Assembly (NCBI GenBank): GCA_017621705.1
Contig: JAGASR010000010.1
Span: 1-51,464, forward strand
Source: Clostridia bacterium
GTDB lineage: Bacteria > Bacillota > Clostridia > Oscillospirales > UBA644
DNA length: 51,464 bases
Direction: 5' to 3'
The first letter of the stretch is position 1, and each line of letters begins with the position of its first letter. A program made the position numbers and the translations under genes. The notes below the pieces were generated by a model. The model was not told where the DNA came from. It ran no database searches and saw nothing but the letters and a program-made list of their open reading frames with translations. This document shows, in pieces, positions 16,569 through 25,738 of this stretch.

Positions 16569-18356
16569 TTAAATAAAATCAAACGAAACGATATTTACAT
16601 TCTCTGCATCGTCATCCCATATATCGATCGGAATAAGGGTGAGTTTATCGAATTTTTTATTTACATTCAAGTGATATGCACGCTTTCTGTTGTTTGTTAC
16701 GTGCATAAGCTCTGTCTTTTCGCCGTCAAGTTCACCGATGAGCTTAAATTCTTTGCAGAGCGTTTTCGGCATACACATCTGCGGACTATCCAGCAGATGA
16801 TTTGCACGGGTAGAATGAATACGTTCGCAATGACCACCCGGTAGAGTGTCACGGTTAATATCGCTGTCAAAAACAATATGAACGGATTCTATCTGCGAAG
16901 GCTCGAAACTGTAACTTATTTGCTCATTTTTACTTGCGGAATAAGCAAAATTCGTTTCGTCTGTGTCGTAAAGTCTGTGCTGTCTGTCCTGACCGTTTCT
17001 TATAACTTCGCTTTCGATATTCAACTCCGAATTTCTGCAAAGCTCCGAAACCTTTCTCATTTTTGACGGCAGGAAGCAGTCCTCATTAAGAAGAAGCGTC
17101 TGGAGCATATCTTTTCCGTCAAGATAAACATCATGCGGCGTATAGCCGTTTTTCGTTGCAACAGCCGCAGCCTTGCCGACAGCTTCGCCGAGAAGTGAAC
17201 ATGTTGCCATAACTCGCATACTGCTCATTGCCATATGTGTCATACTGATATTTCTGCCTGCAAAGAAAAGGTTTTCAATATTTTTCGAGTAAAGCGCACG
17301 ATAGGGGATAGAATACGGTGAACATGTCCAACGTGATGTATTTACACTGCCTTTGTTATAAAAACCACCGGGGAAATGGTCGTCTATCGGCCAGCCGCCA
17401 TATGCGATCTCGTCATCGAAAACAACATTGTCTCCGATATCCCTCTGTGTGATCATGTATTCGCCGCACATTCTTCTTGATTCACGTTTGCCGGGTAAAA
17501 ATCCGAGAAAATCAAGATCCCATTTATCTGCATCGATCTTTCCCGAGTTTTTGATGAAATCCCACATTCTTGTTGCCAGTACAACAAGCTCATCACGGAT
17601 CTCTTCTGTGTCTTCGATCGTATTTCTGTCGCCACCAAGCTCAAGATACCAGTAATTTTCAGACTCGTTGTATATGCTCGGCGTTCTGTTTTCGAAAACT
17701 TCATCGGGAATACCCGCAACATATTCGGGCGGAATAAATTTTATATCCTTCGTTGTTTCTCTGCCTTGAATAAGACAGGACATACCCATCGTCATCTTGT
17801 CAGCTTCAACGATCGAGGTATCTTCGTTAAACTCAGATTTCGCTTCACGGCCGATACGGAATTCCGCTTTACAGAGAGGCGCTAAAATACTGTCGCCCGA
17901 ACTGTCGCAGAAATATTTTGCGCTGACTTCGTAAAAACATTGAGTAGTCATCTGATAGCCCGTGACGGATTTTATTTTTCCCGTTCTGCCGTATTTGAAT
18001 TCGCCCTCTTCTGTCTCCGCATCCATGCAGGTGCAGTTTAAAAGCAGGGTTATATTTTCTTCGCGTTTAACAAAATCATAAAGCACCGTATCCCAGATTG
18101 CAAAGCTTTTTGTCGGATTGCGGTAGAGATTCTCTAATGCAATTTCTTCCAATATACCGGTTTCTCTGTTGTCTCTGTCCGCCGCTCCGCATATCCACAT
18201 TCTTATTTCGGACGATGCGTTGCCGCCCAAAACCGGTCTTTCGTGCATTAAAACAACTTTAACGCCTTCTCTTGCCGCTGCGATCGCCGCCATCATTCCC
18301 GACATACCGCCGCCGACTACGCAGAGATCGCAATCTATATGTTTTCTTTTAAGCAT
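16569..18356 (-). CDS. FAD-dependent oxidoreductase (FAD_oxidored family)
   Basis: A 595-residue flavoprotein. The N-terminal Rossmann motif CDLCVVGGGMSGMMAAIAAAREG binds FAD; the GGNASSEIRMWICG segment and the later LFFAGRNISMTHMAMSSMRVMATC block are typical of the FAD_oxidored (PF12831-type) group. The catalytic domain ends near residue 450. The remaining about 140 residues look like a beta-rich accessory domain. Substrates of this group are mostly unknown; related genes often lie near carbohydrate catabolism. AAGGAGG lies 6 nt before the ATG and a consensus promoter is upstream. Single-gene unit. Confidence 0.85.
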   Translation of the reverse strand: MLKRKHIDCDLCVVGGGMSGMMAAIAAAREGVKVVLMHERPVLGGNASSEIRMWICGAADRDNRETGILEEIALENLYRNPTKSFAIWDTVLYDFVKREENITLLLNCTCMDAETEEGEFKYGRTGKIKSVTGYQMTTQCFYEVSAKYFCDSSGDSILAPLCKAEFRIGREAKSEFNEDTSIVEADKMTMGMSCLIQGRETTKDIKFIPPEYVAGIPDEVFENRTPSIYNESENYWYLELGGDRNTIEDTEEIRDELVVLATRMWDFIKNSGKIDADKWDLDFLGFLPGKRESRRMCGEYMITQRDIGDNVVFDDEIAYGGWPIDDHFPGGFYNKGSVNTSRWTCSPYSIPYRALYSKNIENLFFAGRNISMTHMAMSSMRVMATCSLLGEAVGKAAAVATKNGYTPHDVYLDGKDMLQTLLLNEDCFLPSKMRKVSELCRNSELNIESEVIRNGQDRQHRLYDTDETNFAYSASKNEQISYSFEPSQIESVHIVFDSDINRDTLPGGHCERIHSTRANHLLDSPQMCMPKTLCKEFKLIGELDGEKTELMHVTNNRKRAYHLNVNKKFDKLTLIPIDIWDDDAENVNIVSFDFI

Positions 18357-18387
18357 GACTGCCTCCTTAATTTTTATTTTTGTTTAA

Positions 18388-18416
18388 ATTTTAGCACATA
18401 TACTTTGTTCTGTCAA
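18388..18416 (-). promoter_or_regulatory. Promoter of the FAD oxidoreductase gene
   Basis: Minus-strand TTGACA (18411-18416), 17-bp spacer, TAAAAT (18388-18393). The adjoining gap to 18531 is AT-rich with no further structure I can support. Confidence 0.8.
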
Positions 18417-18531
18417 GAGCCAGAATTTTTTTAATTTGAGCTTACATTTCCCCTACGTTGTTGTTGTGCGTGTTATACAAGTATTTAAATAAAATATATA
18501 AGAATTTATGCATTTATATTACATAAGTCTA

Positions 18532-18560
18532 TTGACAATTGCAAATTCTTATGATAAAAT
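18532..18560 (+). promoter_or_regulatory. Promoter of the 244-residue lipoprotein gene
   Basis: TTGACA (18532-18537), 17-bp spacer, TAAAAT (18555-18560). It leaves a leader of about 140 nt with no riboswitch or terminator that I recognise. Confidence 0.72.
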
Positions 18561-18709
18561 ATAGATATGAAAACGTTGATTTTGATTTTTAAATTTCGGG
18601 AAGTGAGTGATTAAACCAATGGGTCATTTTAGTTCATGTATAGGAAAATAAAAATTGAAATATAATTTAACGAAAGTAATTAACTACATGTTCTGAAAGG
18701 GTGCTTTCT

Positions 18710-19444
18710 ATGAAAAAGATATTATGTTTTCCCTTAATACTGCTTTTATTATTTTCGGGATGTTCATATTCCGAAAATAATGATCAAGAGGAAGAAGATA
18801 ATATTTTTGAAGAATATGACCTTCCTGATTTCCTAAAAGAGTATTATAGCGAAGAGTTCTTTTATATAGTACATGGTGAAGATGGCGTTTCGATTCCGAT
18901 TGCAGATGAAAAAACCAGACCTTTCTCGCGCCCTATAACTCCGGAGGAATATGCTGCTATTTATGAGGGGCTTGAAGCTGCCTTAACTGCAGCAATTGGA
19001 TGTGAAAAAACAGACCCTCATTACAGAAGAGTAATGTTTGATTACTATGCGTGCTATGCAATATACAAAGATAAATTTTATATGTATATTCCCGAAGAAG
19101 ATTATCTGAAGGTTCTGTATGAGAACAGTCGTTTGGGCGATATTTGTATGTATTCGAATCATACCGCAACCATTGCTTTATATAATCAAACAGGGCTTGA
19201 ATATTATAATACTATTACCGAAAAAGGCTATAGGCATTATGATATAGAAGCCGAAAAATATCTTGACGATTATGTCACATGGTATTGGGATCTTTTTGAT
19301 TCAATTATAACAATTGACCTACCTTCCGGTAAAGAAACCGTTCTTGAAGGCCGGAAAACCATCATTGGGGACCCTTACGGAGAAGACGGCGAATTTTATC
19401 CATATGGGAAAGAAAACCCATACGGGCCATATTATAAGGGGTAA
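18710..19444 (+). CDS. Putative lipoprotein of unknown function
   Basis: About 244 residues: MKKILCFPLILLLLFSGCS is a lipoprotein signal peptide with lipobox FSGC, so the protein should be anchored on the outer membrane face. The mature part starts with a strongly acidic Asp/Glu linker and then an aromatic-rich domain (many Tyr) with no family I recognise. The C-terminus is Gly/Tyr/Pro-rich (DPYGEDGEFYPYGKENPYGP). The ATG at 18710 has AAAGGG 8 nt upstream; the GTG at 18701 overlaps that site. Single-gene unit, more AT-rich than its neighbours. Confidence 0.75.
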   Translation: MKKILCFPLILLLLFSGCSYSENNDQEEEDNIFEEYDLPDFLKEYYSEEFFYIVHGEDGVSIPIADEKTRPFSRPITPEEYAAIYEGLEAALTAAIGCEKTDPHYRRVMFDYYACYAIYKDKFYMYIPEEDYLKVLYENSRLGDICMYSNHTATIALYNQTGLEYYNTITEKGYRHYDIEAEKYLDDYVTWYWDLFDSIITIDLPSGKETVLEGRKTIIGDPYGEDGEFYPYGKENPYGPYYKG

Positions 19445-19491
19445 TGCGAGACCGAAATAATAAGAATGATTAAAATACCGTACAAAATAAT

Positions 19492-19527
19492 CAAAATCCG
19501 CTATTCAAATGAGAATAGCGGATTTTG
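19492..19527. terminator. Bidirectional terminator
   Basis: Perfect 15-bp stem CAAAATCCGCTATTC / GAATAGCGGATTTTG with a 6-nt loop. It separates the lipoprotein gene from the convergent end of the aromatic operon. Confidence 0.85.
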
Positions 19528-19537
19528 TCTTTAAAAA

Positions 19538-19972
19538 TTAAATTTTATTGTTTTTAGTCAAAAGCTTCATCGCCTCAATATACCCGTCAAAGCCTTTTCC
19601 TTTGACGGTCGCCACGCACGCCTGCCTGATATACGATATCTTTCTGAATTCGTCGCGAGTGTCGGGATCGGAGATATGAACTTCGACCGTCGGTATTCCG
19701 ACCGCTTTTACTGCATCCAAAAGCGCAACGCTCGTGTGAGTGTATGCCGCAGGATTGATGACGATGCCGTCAAATTTGCCGTATGCCTGCTGGATCTCGT
19801 CAACTATCGCGCCCTCATGATTCGACTGAAAAAATTTTACTTCAACGCCGAGACTCTCGGCTTCTTTTTTTATCAGTTCAACGAGGTCTGCGTAAGTCTT
19901 TGAACCGTAAATTTCGGGTTCGCGTATTCCGAGCATATTGATGTTCGGACCGTTAATCACGAGAATTTTCAT
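19538..19972 (-). CDS. aroQ: 3-Dehydroquinate dehydratase, type II
   Basis: Third shikimate pathway step, 3-dehydroquinate to 3-dehydroshikimate. A 144-residue type II enzyme: ILVINGPNINMLGIREPEIYG carries the active-site Asn/Arg/Tyr loop; SNHEGAIVDEIQ, the GIVINPAAYTHTSVALLDAV His region and VEVHISDP follow. Start at 19972 (GGAGGG upstream) overlaps the aroEK end by 20 nt, so translation is coupled. Last gene of the aromatic operon, followed by a strong terminator. A longer frame to 20122 lies wholly inside aroEK and is rejected. Confidence 0.95.
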   Translation of the reverse strand: MKILVINGPNINMLGIREPEIYGSKTYADLVELIKKEAESLGVEVKFFQSNHEGAIVDEIQQAYGKFDGIVINPAAYTHTSVALLDAVKAVGIPTVEVHISDPDTRDEFRKISYIRQACVATVKGKGFDGYIEAMKLLTKNNKI

Positions 19973-21194
19973 AAAAATCCCTCCGAATATTTTCCGCTGT
20001 TTCTGCTGCGGTCGTACTGTTTTCAACGAAAGTATCTCTGAATGCATCGTACATCGGACGTCTTTTTTTGTACATTTCCGAAAGATCCTTGCCTTTAGAT
20101 AACGGTCTGCCGTCCGTTTCAAGAAGAGAGATATCTCTCATTATTTCATAGATCCTGCCGTTTTGCTTTAAAAATGCGTAATTCTTTTCAACGGTTACAG
20201 CGCCGCCGCCCGTAACGATTATCTTGCCTGCCTGCTTGCCGCACAGTTCGAGGATCTCGCTTTCGATCGCTCTGAACGCAGGTTCGCCGCCCTCTGCGAA
20301 TATTTCGGGGATAGATTTCCCTGCCGCTTTGACGATCATTTCGTCAGCTTCGAGTATCTCTCTTCCCGTTATTTTCGCAAGCTCTTTGCCGACAGTCGTT
20401 TTGCCGCTTCCCGGCATACCGATAAGGACGATATTTTCGCTGTCTTTTGCAAGTTCATCGGTTATTTTTCCGAGAACAGAATCATCCGTCTTTTTATCAA
20501 AGAAATATTCGTCTGCCATTTTTGCCTGCGCTACGAGCATTGAAAGCCCACCGACATTCGCAATGCCGAGCTCCTGCGCGTCCATCAAAAATTTCGTGCG
20601 CAGAGGGTTATAGATCATATCCGCAACGCCCACACACTTTTTGAAATTACTAAGATCGATCGCCGCCGCTCCGTTGTTCGGATACATTCCGACGGGGGTC
20701 GTATTGATTATTATTTCCGCATCGTAGTGCTTTTCGAGGTTTTCGTAATTATCCTCGCCGCTTCTTGAAATGACGAAAAGGCTCTTTGCTCCGAGTTCTT
20801 TAACGCAGAAGCACGCTGTTTTACTTGCGCCGCCGCTGCCCAGAACGAGGACTTTTTTGCCGTTGACGTTTATTCCGCCTTGTTTTAGCATATGGCAAAA
20901 ACCGAATTTATCGGTGTTGTAGCCGTAAACTTTGCCGTTACGGTTTACAATCGTGTTGACCGATCCTATTGCCAAAGCTTCGGGAGAGATCTCGTCGCAG
21001 AATTTCATCGCGTCAACTTTGTACGGGATCGTGACGTTCAGCCCGCCGATATCGTTTCTGCGGATAAAATCTCCGAGCTGTTCAGGTTCGAGTTCGTAGA
21101 GCTTGTATTTGTCGTTGCCGAGCTTTTTATGTATCGGTACGGAATAGCTGTGTCCGAGCTTCCTGCCGAGAAGCCCATATATCTTTTCTTCCAT
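19953..21194 (-). CDS. aroE-aroK: Fused shikimate dehydrogenase / shikimate kinase
   Basis: About 413 residues covering two consecutive pathway steps in one polypeptide. Residues ~1-245 are AroE: KLGHSYSVPIHK, LNVTIPYKVDAM (catalytic Lys), GYNTDKFGF, NADP site VLGSGGASKT and INTTPVGMYP. Residues ~250-413 are shikimate kinase: Walker A GMPGSGKTTVG, the DE pair in EADEMI, shikimate-contact GGEPAFRAIESEIL, VTGGGAV and the lid RPLSKGKD. ATG at 21194 follows the pheA stop with GGAGGG as SD. The fusion makes sense as channelling dehydroshikimate to shikimate-3-phosphate. Confidence 0.94.
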   Translation of the reverse strand: MEEKIYGLLGRKLGHSYSVPIHKKLGNDKYKLYELEPEQLGDFIRRNDIGGLNVTIPYKVDAMKFCDEISPEALAIGSVNTIVNRNGKVYGYNTDKFGFCHMLKQGGINVNGKKVLVLGSGGASKTACFCVKELGAKSLFVISRSGEDNYENLEKHYDAEIIINTTPVGMYPNNGAAAIDLSNFKKCVGVADMIYNPLRTKFLMDAQELGIANVGGLSMLVAQAKMADEYFFDKKTDDSVLGKITDELAKDSENIVLIGMPGSGKTTVGKELAKITGREILEADEMIVKAAGKSIPEIFAEGGEPAFRAIESEILELCGKQAGKIIVTGGGAVTVEKNYAFLKQNGRIYEIMRDISLLETDGRPLSKGKDLSEMYKKRRPMYDAFRDTFVENSTTAAETAENIRRDFYENSRD

Positions 21195-21195
21195 A

Positions 21196-22335
21196 TCAGC
21201 CCTCCGAGTAGTTTCCAAGGAAGATTAATTTGCGGCAATCACGCTCAAGGCTTTCAAGCATTGCGATCGTGTTCGGATCTTTTACGTTCGCCGAGATCTC
21301 GAAAAAGAACATAAACTCAAAATCGTGGCCGACTATCGGACAGCTTTCGAGCTTTAAAATGTCAACTTCAAGCGCCGCAAGCTTTGCAAGGATCTGATAA
21401 AGCGTTCCCGGACGGTGCTCACATTCAAGAACGAGGCTTATTCTGTTCGCACCGGGATAAATTTCTGTATTCTTTGAAATGCAGATAAAACGGGTATAGT
21501 TATTATCGCTGTTCTGAATATTCTGCTTTAAGGGGACGAGACCGTAAAGTTCGCAGCCCGAGTGAGAAGCTATCGCCGCAACCGTAATATCATCGCTGTC
21601 TGCAACGGATTTTGCCGCCATTGCAGTATTGGCAACGGGTTTTATTTTAACGTCAGGTCCGAGACCCTTTAAAAATTCACTGCACTGACCGAGCGCCTGC
21701 TCATGCGAACGTATTTCTTTTATATCTTCAAGCTTTGCTCCGGGTTTTGCAAGAAGTTCGTGGCGGATGCAGAGCCTGTCGCTTTTTACTATTTTAACGT
21801 TTTTTGTTCGAAGCAGATCGTAAGTTGCTCTCACGGAACCGTTTGAACTGTTTTCTATCGGAACGACACCGAAACGGCAAAGGCCGCTTTCGACCGCATC
21901 AAAAACAGATTCAAATGTCTTGAAAAACATCAAATTGCCTCTGGGAAAGATCTTGTCCGCCGCCATCTGCGAGTATGCGCCCTCAACTCCCTGGCACGCC
22001 ACAGTAGCACTCTTCGGGAAGATCTCGGGGCTGTTTTCAAGCGCGGTTTCGATATTTTTTCGAAGCTCTGTGTTTGACGTATTCAGACTGTCCTGATAAG
22101 CTCTGCTGAGCTCGAAGATCGTCGTATAAAGACGGTGCGAAAATTGATCCATCTCACCGCTTTCTTTCATTACGCGATCCAGAATCTCACGTTCTCTGCC
22201 TTTATTCAAAACGGGAAGATTGTTTGCTTTTTTATATGCCGCAACTTCTGCGGAGAGATTCATACGTTCAAGAAAAAGAGGCAGAAGCTTGCTGTCTATT
22301 TCATCTATTTTTTTCCTGATTTCGGAAAGATCCAT
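21196..22335 (-). CDS. pheA: Bifunctional chorismate mutase / prephenate dehydratase (P-protein)
   Basis: Makes phenylpyruvate from chorismate by way of prephenate. Residues 1-90 are an AroQ-type chorismate mutase (LSEIRKKIDEIDSKLLPLFLERM...KGREREILDRV). About 110-285 are prephenate dehydratase (ATVACQGVEGAYSQMAA, GVVPIENSSNGSVRATYDLL, and NYTRFICIS near its end). About 290-379 form a regulatory ACT domain (RISLVLECEHRPGTLYQILAKLAALEVDILKLESCPI), which in the family binds Phe for feedback inhibition. It directly abuts the aroC stop codon, so it is part of the same transcript. Confidence 0.95.
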   Translation of the reverse strand: MDLSEIRKKIDEIDSKLLPLFLERMNLSAEVAAYKKANNLPVLNKGREREILDRVMKESGEMDQFSHRLYTTIFELSRAYQDSLNTSNTELRKNIETALENSPEIFPKSATVACQGVEGAYSQMAADKIFPRGNLMFFKTFESVFDAVESGLCRFGVVPIENSSNGSVRATYDLLRTKNVKIVKSDRLCIRHELLAKPGAKLEDIKEIRSHEQALGQCSEFLKGLGPDVKIKPVANTAMAAKSVADSDDITVAAIASHSGCELYGLVPLKQNIQNSDNNYTRFICISKNTEIYPGANRISLVLECEHRPGTLYQILAKLAALEVDILKLESCPIVGHDFEFMFFFEISANVKDPNTIAMLESLERDCRKLIFLGNYSEG

Positions 22336-23424
22336 TTATATAACCTCGCTCTCTTCAAGCAACATATCAAGAATTACGGTTGCCGCAACCGCTTCGACTA
22401 CCGGTACCGCTCTTACCGCAACGCACGGATCGTGTCTGCCTTTTACGGTTACGGTCGTGTTTTCCATTGTTTTGACATCGACCGTCTTCTGTTCGATTCC
22501 GATCGACGGTGTCGGCTTGAATGCCGCTCTGAAAACGATAGGCATACCGTTTGAAATTCCGCCGAGAATTCCGCCGCAGTTGTTTGTTTCGGTAACTATT
22601 TTTTCGTTTTCGATTCTGAACGGATCGTTATTTTTCGAACCTCTCATTTCCGAGGATTCAAATCCTGCGCCGAACTCAATTCCTTTAACTGCCGAAATAC
22701 CGAAAATTGCCTGCGCCATGCGGTTTTCTATGCCGTCAAACATCGGAGACCCGATGCCTGCAGGAAAACCCGTTATCGCACATTCTATTGTTGCACCTAC
22801 AGAGTCTGCCTCAGCCGCCGCCTCTCGTATCTGCTCTGCCATTTTTTTGCCGAGCTCGTCGTTTATGACGGGAAGCTCTTTTTTTGCAACTTCATCGAAA
22901 AGTTCTTTAGTCGGATAAAGAGGGAATTTCTCGTCTTTTGCCGTTCCGACAGACGAAAGATGCGCCCCGATGAAAATTCCTCGTCTTGCAAGTATCTGCT
23001 TTGCGATACCGCCGGCGATACAAAGGGGCGCTGTCAGTCTTCCCGAAAAATGACCGCCGCCGCGAAGATCAACGCTTTCACCGTAACGTAAAAGCGCCGT
23101 ATAATCTGCGTGCGACGGACGCGGAGTTCTTGAAAGCCCCGCATAATCGGTCGAACGTGTGTCTTTATTTTCAATTATCGCGCATACGGGAAATCCGCAT
23201 GTTTTATTGTTTTCAATACCCGAGAGGAAAACGGGCATATCGGCTTCCGAGCGCTTTGTCGCAAATTCGCTTTTTCCGGGCGCTCTTCTTGCCATAAAAG
23301 CGTAAAGCTCTTCAAGATCGATCTGCTCGCCTGACGGCAGACCGTCAATATTAACTCCTATCGCTTTACCGTGAGATTGGCCGAAAACCGAGATCTTCAG
23401 CGCCTTTCCGTATTCAGATGACAT
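22336..23424 (-). CDS. aroC: Chorismate synthase
   Basis: Converts EPSP to chorismate with reduced FMN. A 362-residue protein with the family signatures GQSHGKAIGVNIDGLPSGE near the N-terminus, RTPRPSHADYTALLRYG, HFSGRLTAPLCIAGGIAKQIL, RGSKNNDPF and GRHDPCVAVRAVPVVEAVAA at the end. The start overlaps the aroA stop by 11 nt. No flavin reductase gene is nearby, so FMN must be reduced by another enzyme. Confidence 0.96.
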   Translation of the reverse strand: MSSEYGKALKISVFGQSHGKAIGVNIDGLPSGEQIDLEELYAFMARRAPGKSEFATKRSEADMPVFLSGIENNKTCGFPVCAIIENKDTRSTDYAGLSRTPRPSHADYTALLRYGESVDLRGGGHFSGRLTAPLCIAGGIAKQILARRGIFIGAHLSSVGTAKDEKFPLYPTKELFDEVAKKELPVINDELGKKMAEQIREAAAEADSVGATIECAITGFPAGIGSPMFDGIENRMAQAIFGISAVKGIEFGAGFESSEMRGSKNNDPFRIENEKIVTETNNCGGILGGISNGMPIVFRAAFKPTPSIGIEQKTVDVKTMENTTVTVKGRHDPCVAVRAVPVVEAVAATVILDMLLEESEVI

Positions 23425-24673
23425 CCGCTTTTCCTCCGAGTTTTTTCATATCTTCAAAAAATGTTGGGTACGATTTATTTACTGCCTGAAAGCCCCTTAT
23501 CGTGACTTCTTCTTTGCAGTACGCCGCAGCGGTCGCCGCCGCCATGACTATTCGGTGATCGTTTGCACCGTCAACCTTGCCGCCCCTCAGACCTTCTGCC
23601 GTGCCGTGGACGGTTATTCCGTCTTCGAACTCTGTTGCGCTTCCGCCTAGATCGGTTATCATTTTATAAACGGTTGCAAGCCTGTCGCTCTCTTTGAGGC
23701 GCAGACGTGCGCCGCCTGTAAAAACAGTATCGCCATCCGCAAAAGCCGCAACCACAGCAAGCGCGGGCAGCATATCGGGTATCTGCGAAAGATCGACTTC
23801 ACAGCCGTGAATGTTGCCTTTTTTGACGTGTACTCTGTCGGCGGATTCATTAACTTCAGCCCCAAACCGACGTAATATTTCCGTTATTTTTTTGTCGCCC
23901 TGCAAGCTGTCTTTGTTCAGACCGAACATTTCGACATCGCCGCCGATCGCACCCGCCGCAAGGAAGAATGCCGCATTCGACCAGTCTCCGTCCGCACGCA
24001 GTTTTTTCGGAGAAACAAGTCTGCCTTTGCCGTTGACGGTAAATCTGCCGTCCTCGGCTTTTATATCGGCACCGAAAAGATTGAGCGTCGAAACAGTCAT
24101 ATTTATATAACCGATCGATTCGGTTTTCGATGTCAGAACGATCTCGCTCCTGCCGTCAATCGCACAAAGCGCCATTAAAAGCCCCGAAATATACTGTGAG
24201 CTGACGTTTCCGGGCAGTTTATATGTTCCCGGTGTAAGCTTTCCGCTGATTTTTAGCGGAAGTTTTTCGGAGCTGAAGTCGACCCCTCCCGAGCGCATTG
24301 CGCCGACAAGCTCGCCTATCGGTCTTTCGGGAAGTCGTCCTCTGCCTGTAAATTCTGCGTTTTCGCATATTGCGCCAGCGACGGGAAGAATGAATCTCAA
24401 TGTCGAGCCGCTTTCTCCGCAGTCAAGTTTCGGGCTGACTGGCGGTTTTTCTATCGGGTAAACGGTGCACGAAGTTCCGTTTATTACGGTTCTTGCTCCG
24501 AGGGCGTTGATGCAACTTAACGTTGCAAAAACGTCGTCCGAAAAGAAAATGCCGTCAATTTCCGTTTCGCTGTCTGCCATTGCAGCGCAGATCAGAAGCC
24601 TGTGAATATCCGATTTTGAGCCTATCGCATCCACCGCGCCGAAAAGCGGGGAGGGGGTCAGTATAATGTCCAT
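23414..24673 (-). CDS. aroA: 3-Phosphoshikimate 1-carboxyvinyltransferase (EPSP synthase)
   Basis: Joins shikimate-3-phosphate with phosphoenolpyruvate. At 419 residues it has the usual two-lobed length. Visible motifs: GSKSDIHRLLICAA (substrate Lys/Ser), CGESGSTLRFILPVAG (PEP site), LPERPIGELV, SSQYISGLLMALC, GDWSNAAFFLAAGA, and the C-terminal LRLKESDRL and DHRIVMA. It starts directly after the aroB stop and overlaps aroC, consistent with translational coupling. Confidence 0.96.
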   Translation of the reverse strand: MDIILTPSPLFGAVDAIGSKSDIHRLLICAAMADSETEIDGIFFSDDVFATLSCINALGARTVINGTSCTVYPIEKPPVSPKLDCGESGSTLRFILPVAGAICENAEFTGRGRLPERPIGELVGAMRSGGVDFSSEKLPLKISGKLTPGTYKLPGNVSSQYISGLLMALCAIDGRSEIVLTSKTESIGYINMTVSTLNLFGADIKAEDGRFTVNGKGRLVSPKKLRADGDWSNAAFFLAAGAIGGDVEMFGLNKDSLQGDKKITEILRRFGAEVNESADRVHVKKGNIHGCEVDLSQIPDMLPALAVVAAFADGDTVFTGGARLRLKESDRLATVYKMITDLGGSATEFEDGITVHGTAEGLRGGKVDGANDHRIVMAAATAAAYCKEEVTIRGFQAVNKSYPTFFEDMKKLGGKADVI

Positions 24674-25738
24674 TTATTTTTCCTTGCCGAGTTCAATATA
24701 TTTTTTGAGAGCTTCAACCGGTTCGTTTTTGAGAATACATTCTCCGATTTTTACGGGTACTACGAGCGTGATCTTGTCTCCTGCACGTTTTTTATCCGAA
24801 AGCGCCGCTGCGGTCAGATCTTCGACCGAATAATCGGAATCTGTCGGAAGCGAGTATTTTTTCAGCATATACTCGGCTCTTGCCGCCGTTCCTTTTTCCG
24901 TTAAACCGAGCGCTTCGCCAGCCCTTGCGATCATTGCGGTGCCTGCCGCGACCGCATGACCGTGAGTTATCGCAAAATTACTGCATTTTTCTATTGCATG
25001 GCCGATCGTATGACCGAGATTTAAAAGTTTTCTTTCGCCGTTATCGAATTCGTCGTTTTCAACCGTTCTGCCTTTGAATGCAACACATTTTTCGATCATT
25101 TCGCAAAGATTATCGGCAGTCGGTTCTTTTTCGAATGTTTCAAAAAGCTCTTCGCTGAAGAGAATTCCGTATTTTATCGTTTCAGCCATTCCGTTTGCAA
25201 ATTCATTCTCGGGTAATGTCGAAAGAGTTTCGGGATCGCAGATTACGGCTTCGGGCTGTTTGAATGCTCCTGCGAGATTCTTGCCTGCAGAAAGGTCGAT
25301 TGCAGTCTTTCCGCCGACCGATGAATCAACTGCCGCCAGAAGAGTTGTCGGGATCTGAATGAATTTTATTCCGCGCAGATAAACTGCCGATGCAAAACCT
25401 GCCATATCGCCCGTAACTCCGCCGCCGAGAGCGATTATCGTGTCGGAACGGACAAATTTCTTTTCTGCGAGAAATTCGAGAATATCGGATAAAGTCGATA
25501 TGTTTTTTGATTTTTCGCCTGCCTCGAAAACGAAATATTCGTATTCAATACCTACGTTTTTGAGAGATTCAAGCACCGTGTCAAGATAAAGTTTTGTGAC
25601 GTTTGAGTCGGTTATGACTGCCGCGCGGTTCTTTCCGACCGTATTTTTAACGATGCTTCCGCAGTTTTTGAGAATGCCGTTTTCGATTATAACTTCATAA
25701 CCTTTGCCGACATTGACTTTTACCGTTCGCCTTGCCAT
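24674..25738 (-). CDS. aroB: 3-Dehydroquinate synthase
   Basis: Second shikimate step, DAHP to 3-dehydroquinate, using NAD and a divalent metal. A 354-residue protein with EAGEKSKNISTLSDILEFL, the nucleotide loop ALGGGVTGDMAGFASAVYLRGI, QIPTTLLAAVDSSVGGKTAIDL, GMAETIKYG (metal Glu) and LNLGHTIGHAIE (metal His). The start codon shares a base with the tyrA stop (TAATG). Confidence 0.96.
   Translation of the reverse strand: MARRTVKVNVGKGYEVIIENGILKNCGSIVKNTVGKNRAAVITDSNVTKLYLDTVLESLKNVGIEYEYFVFEAGEKSKNISTLSDILEFLAEKKFVRSDTIIALGGGVTGDMAGFASAVYLRGIKFIQIPTTLLAAVDSSVGGKTAIDLSAGKNLAGAFKQPEAVICDPETLSTLPENEFANGMAETIKYGILFSEELFETFEKEPTADNLCEMIEKCVAFKGRTVENDEFDNGERKLLNLGHTIGHAIEKCSNFAITHGHAVAAGTAMIARAGEALGLTEKGTAARAEYMLKKYSLPTDSDYSVEDLTAAALSDKKRAGDKITLVVPVKIGECILKNEPVEALKKYIELGKEK

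Noticed and set aside
18567..18614. 15-codon ORF (MKTLILIFKFREVSD) near the predicted transcription start of the lipoprotein gene
   Set aside because: No ribosome binding site, no regulatory codon cluster and no terminator after it; likely chance.
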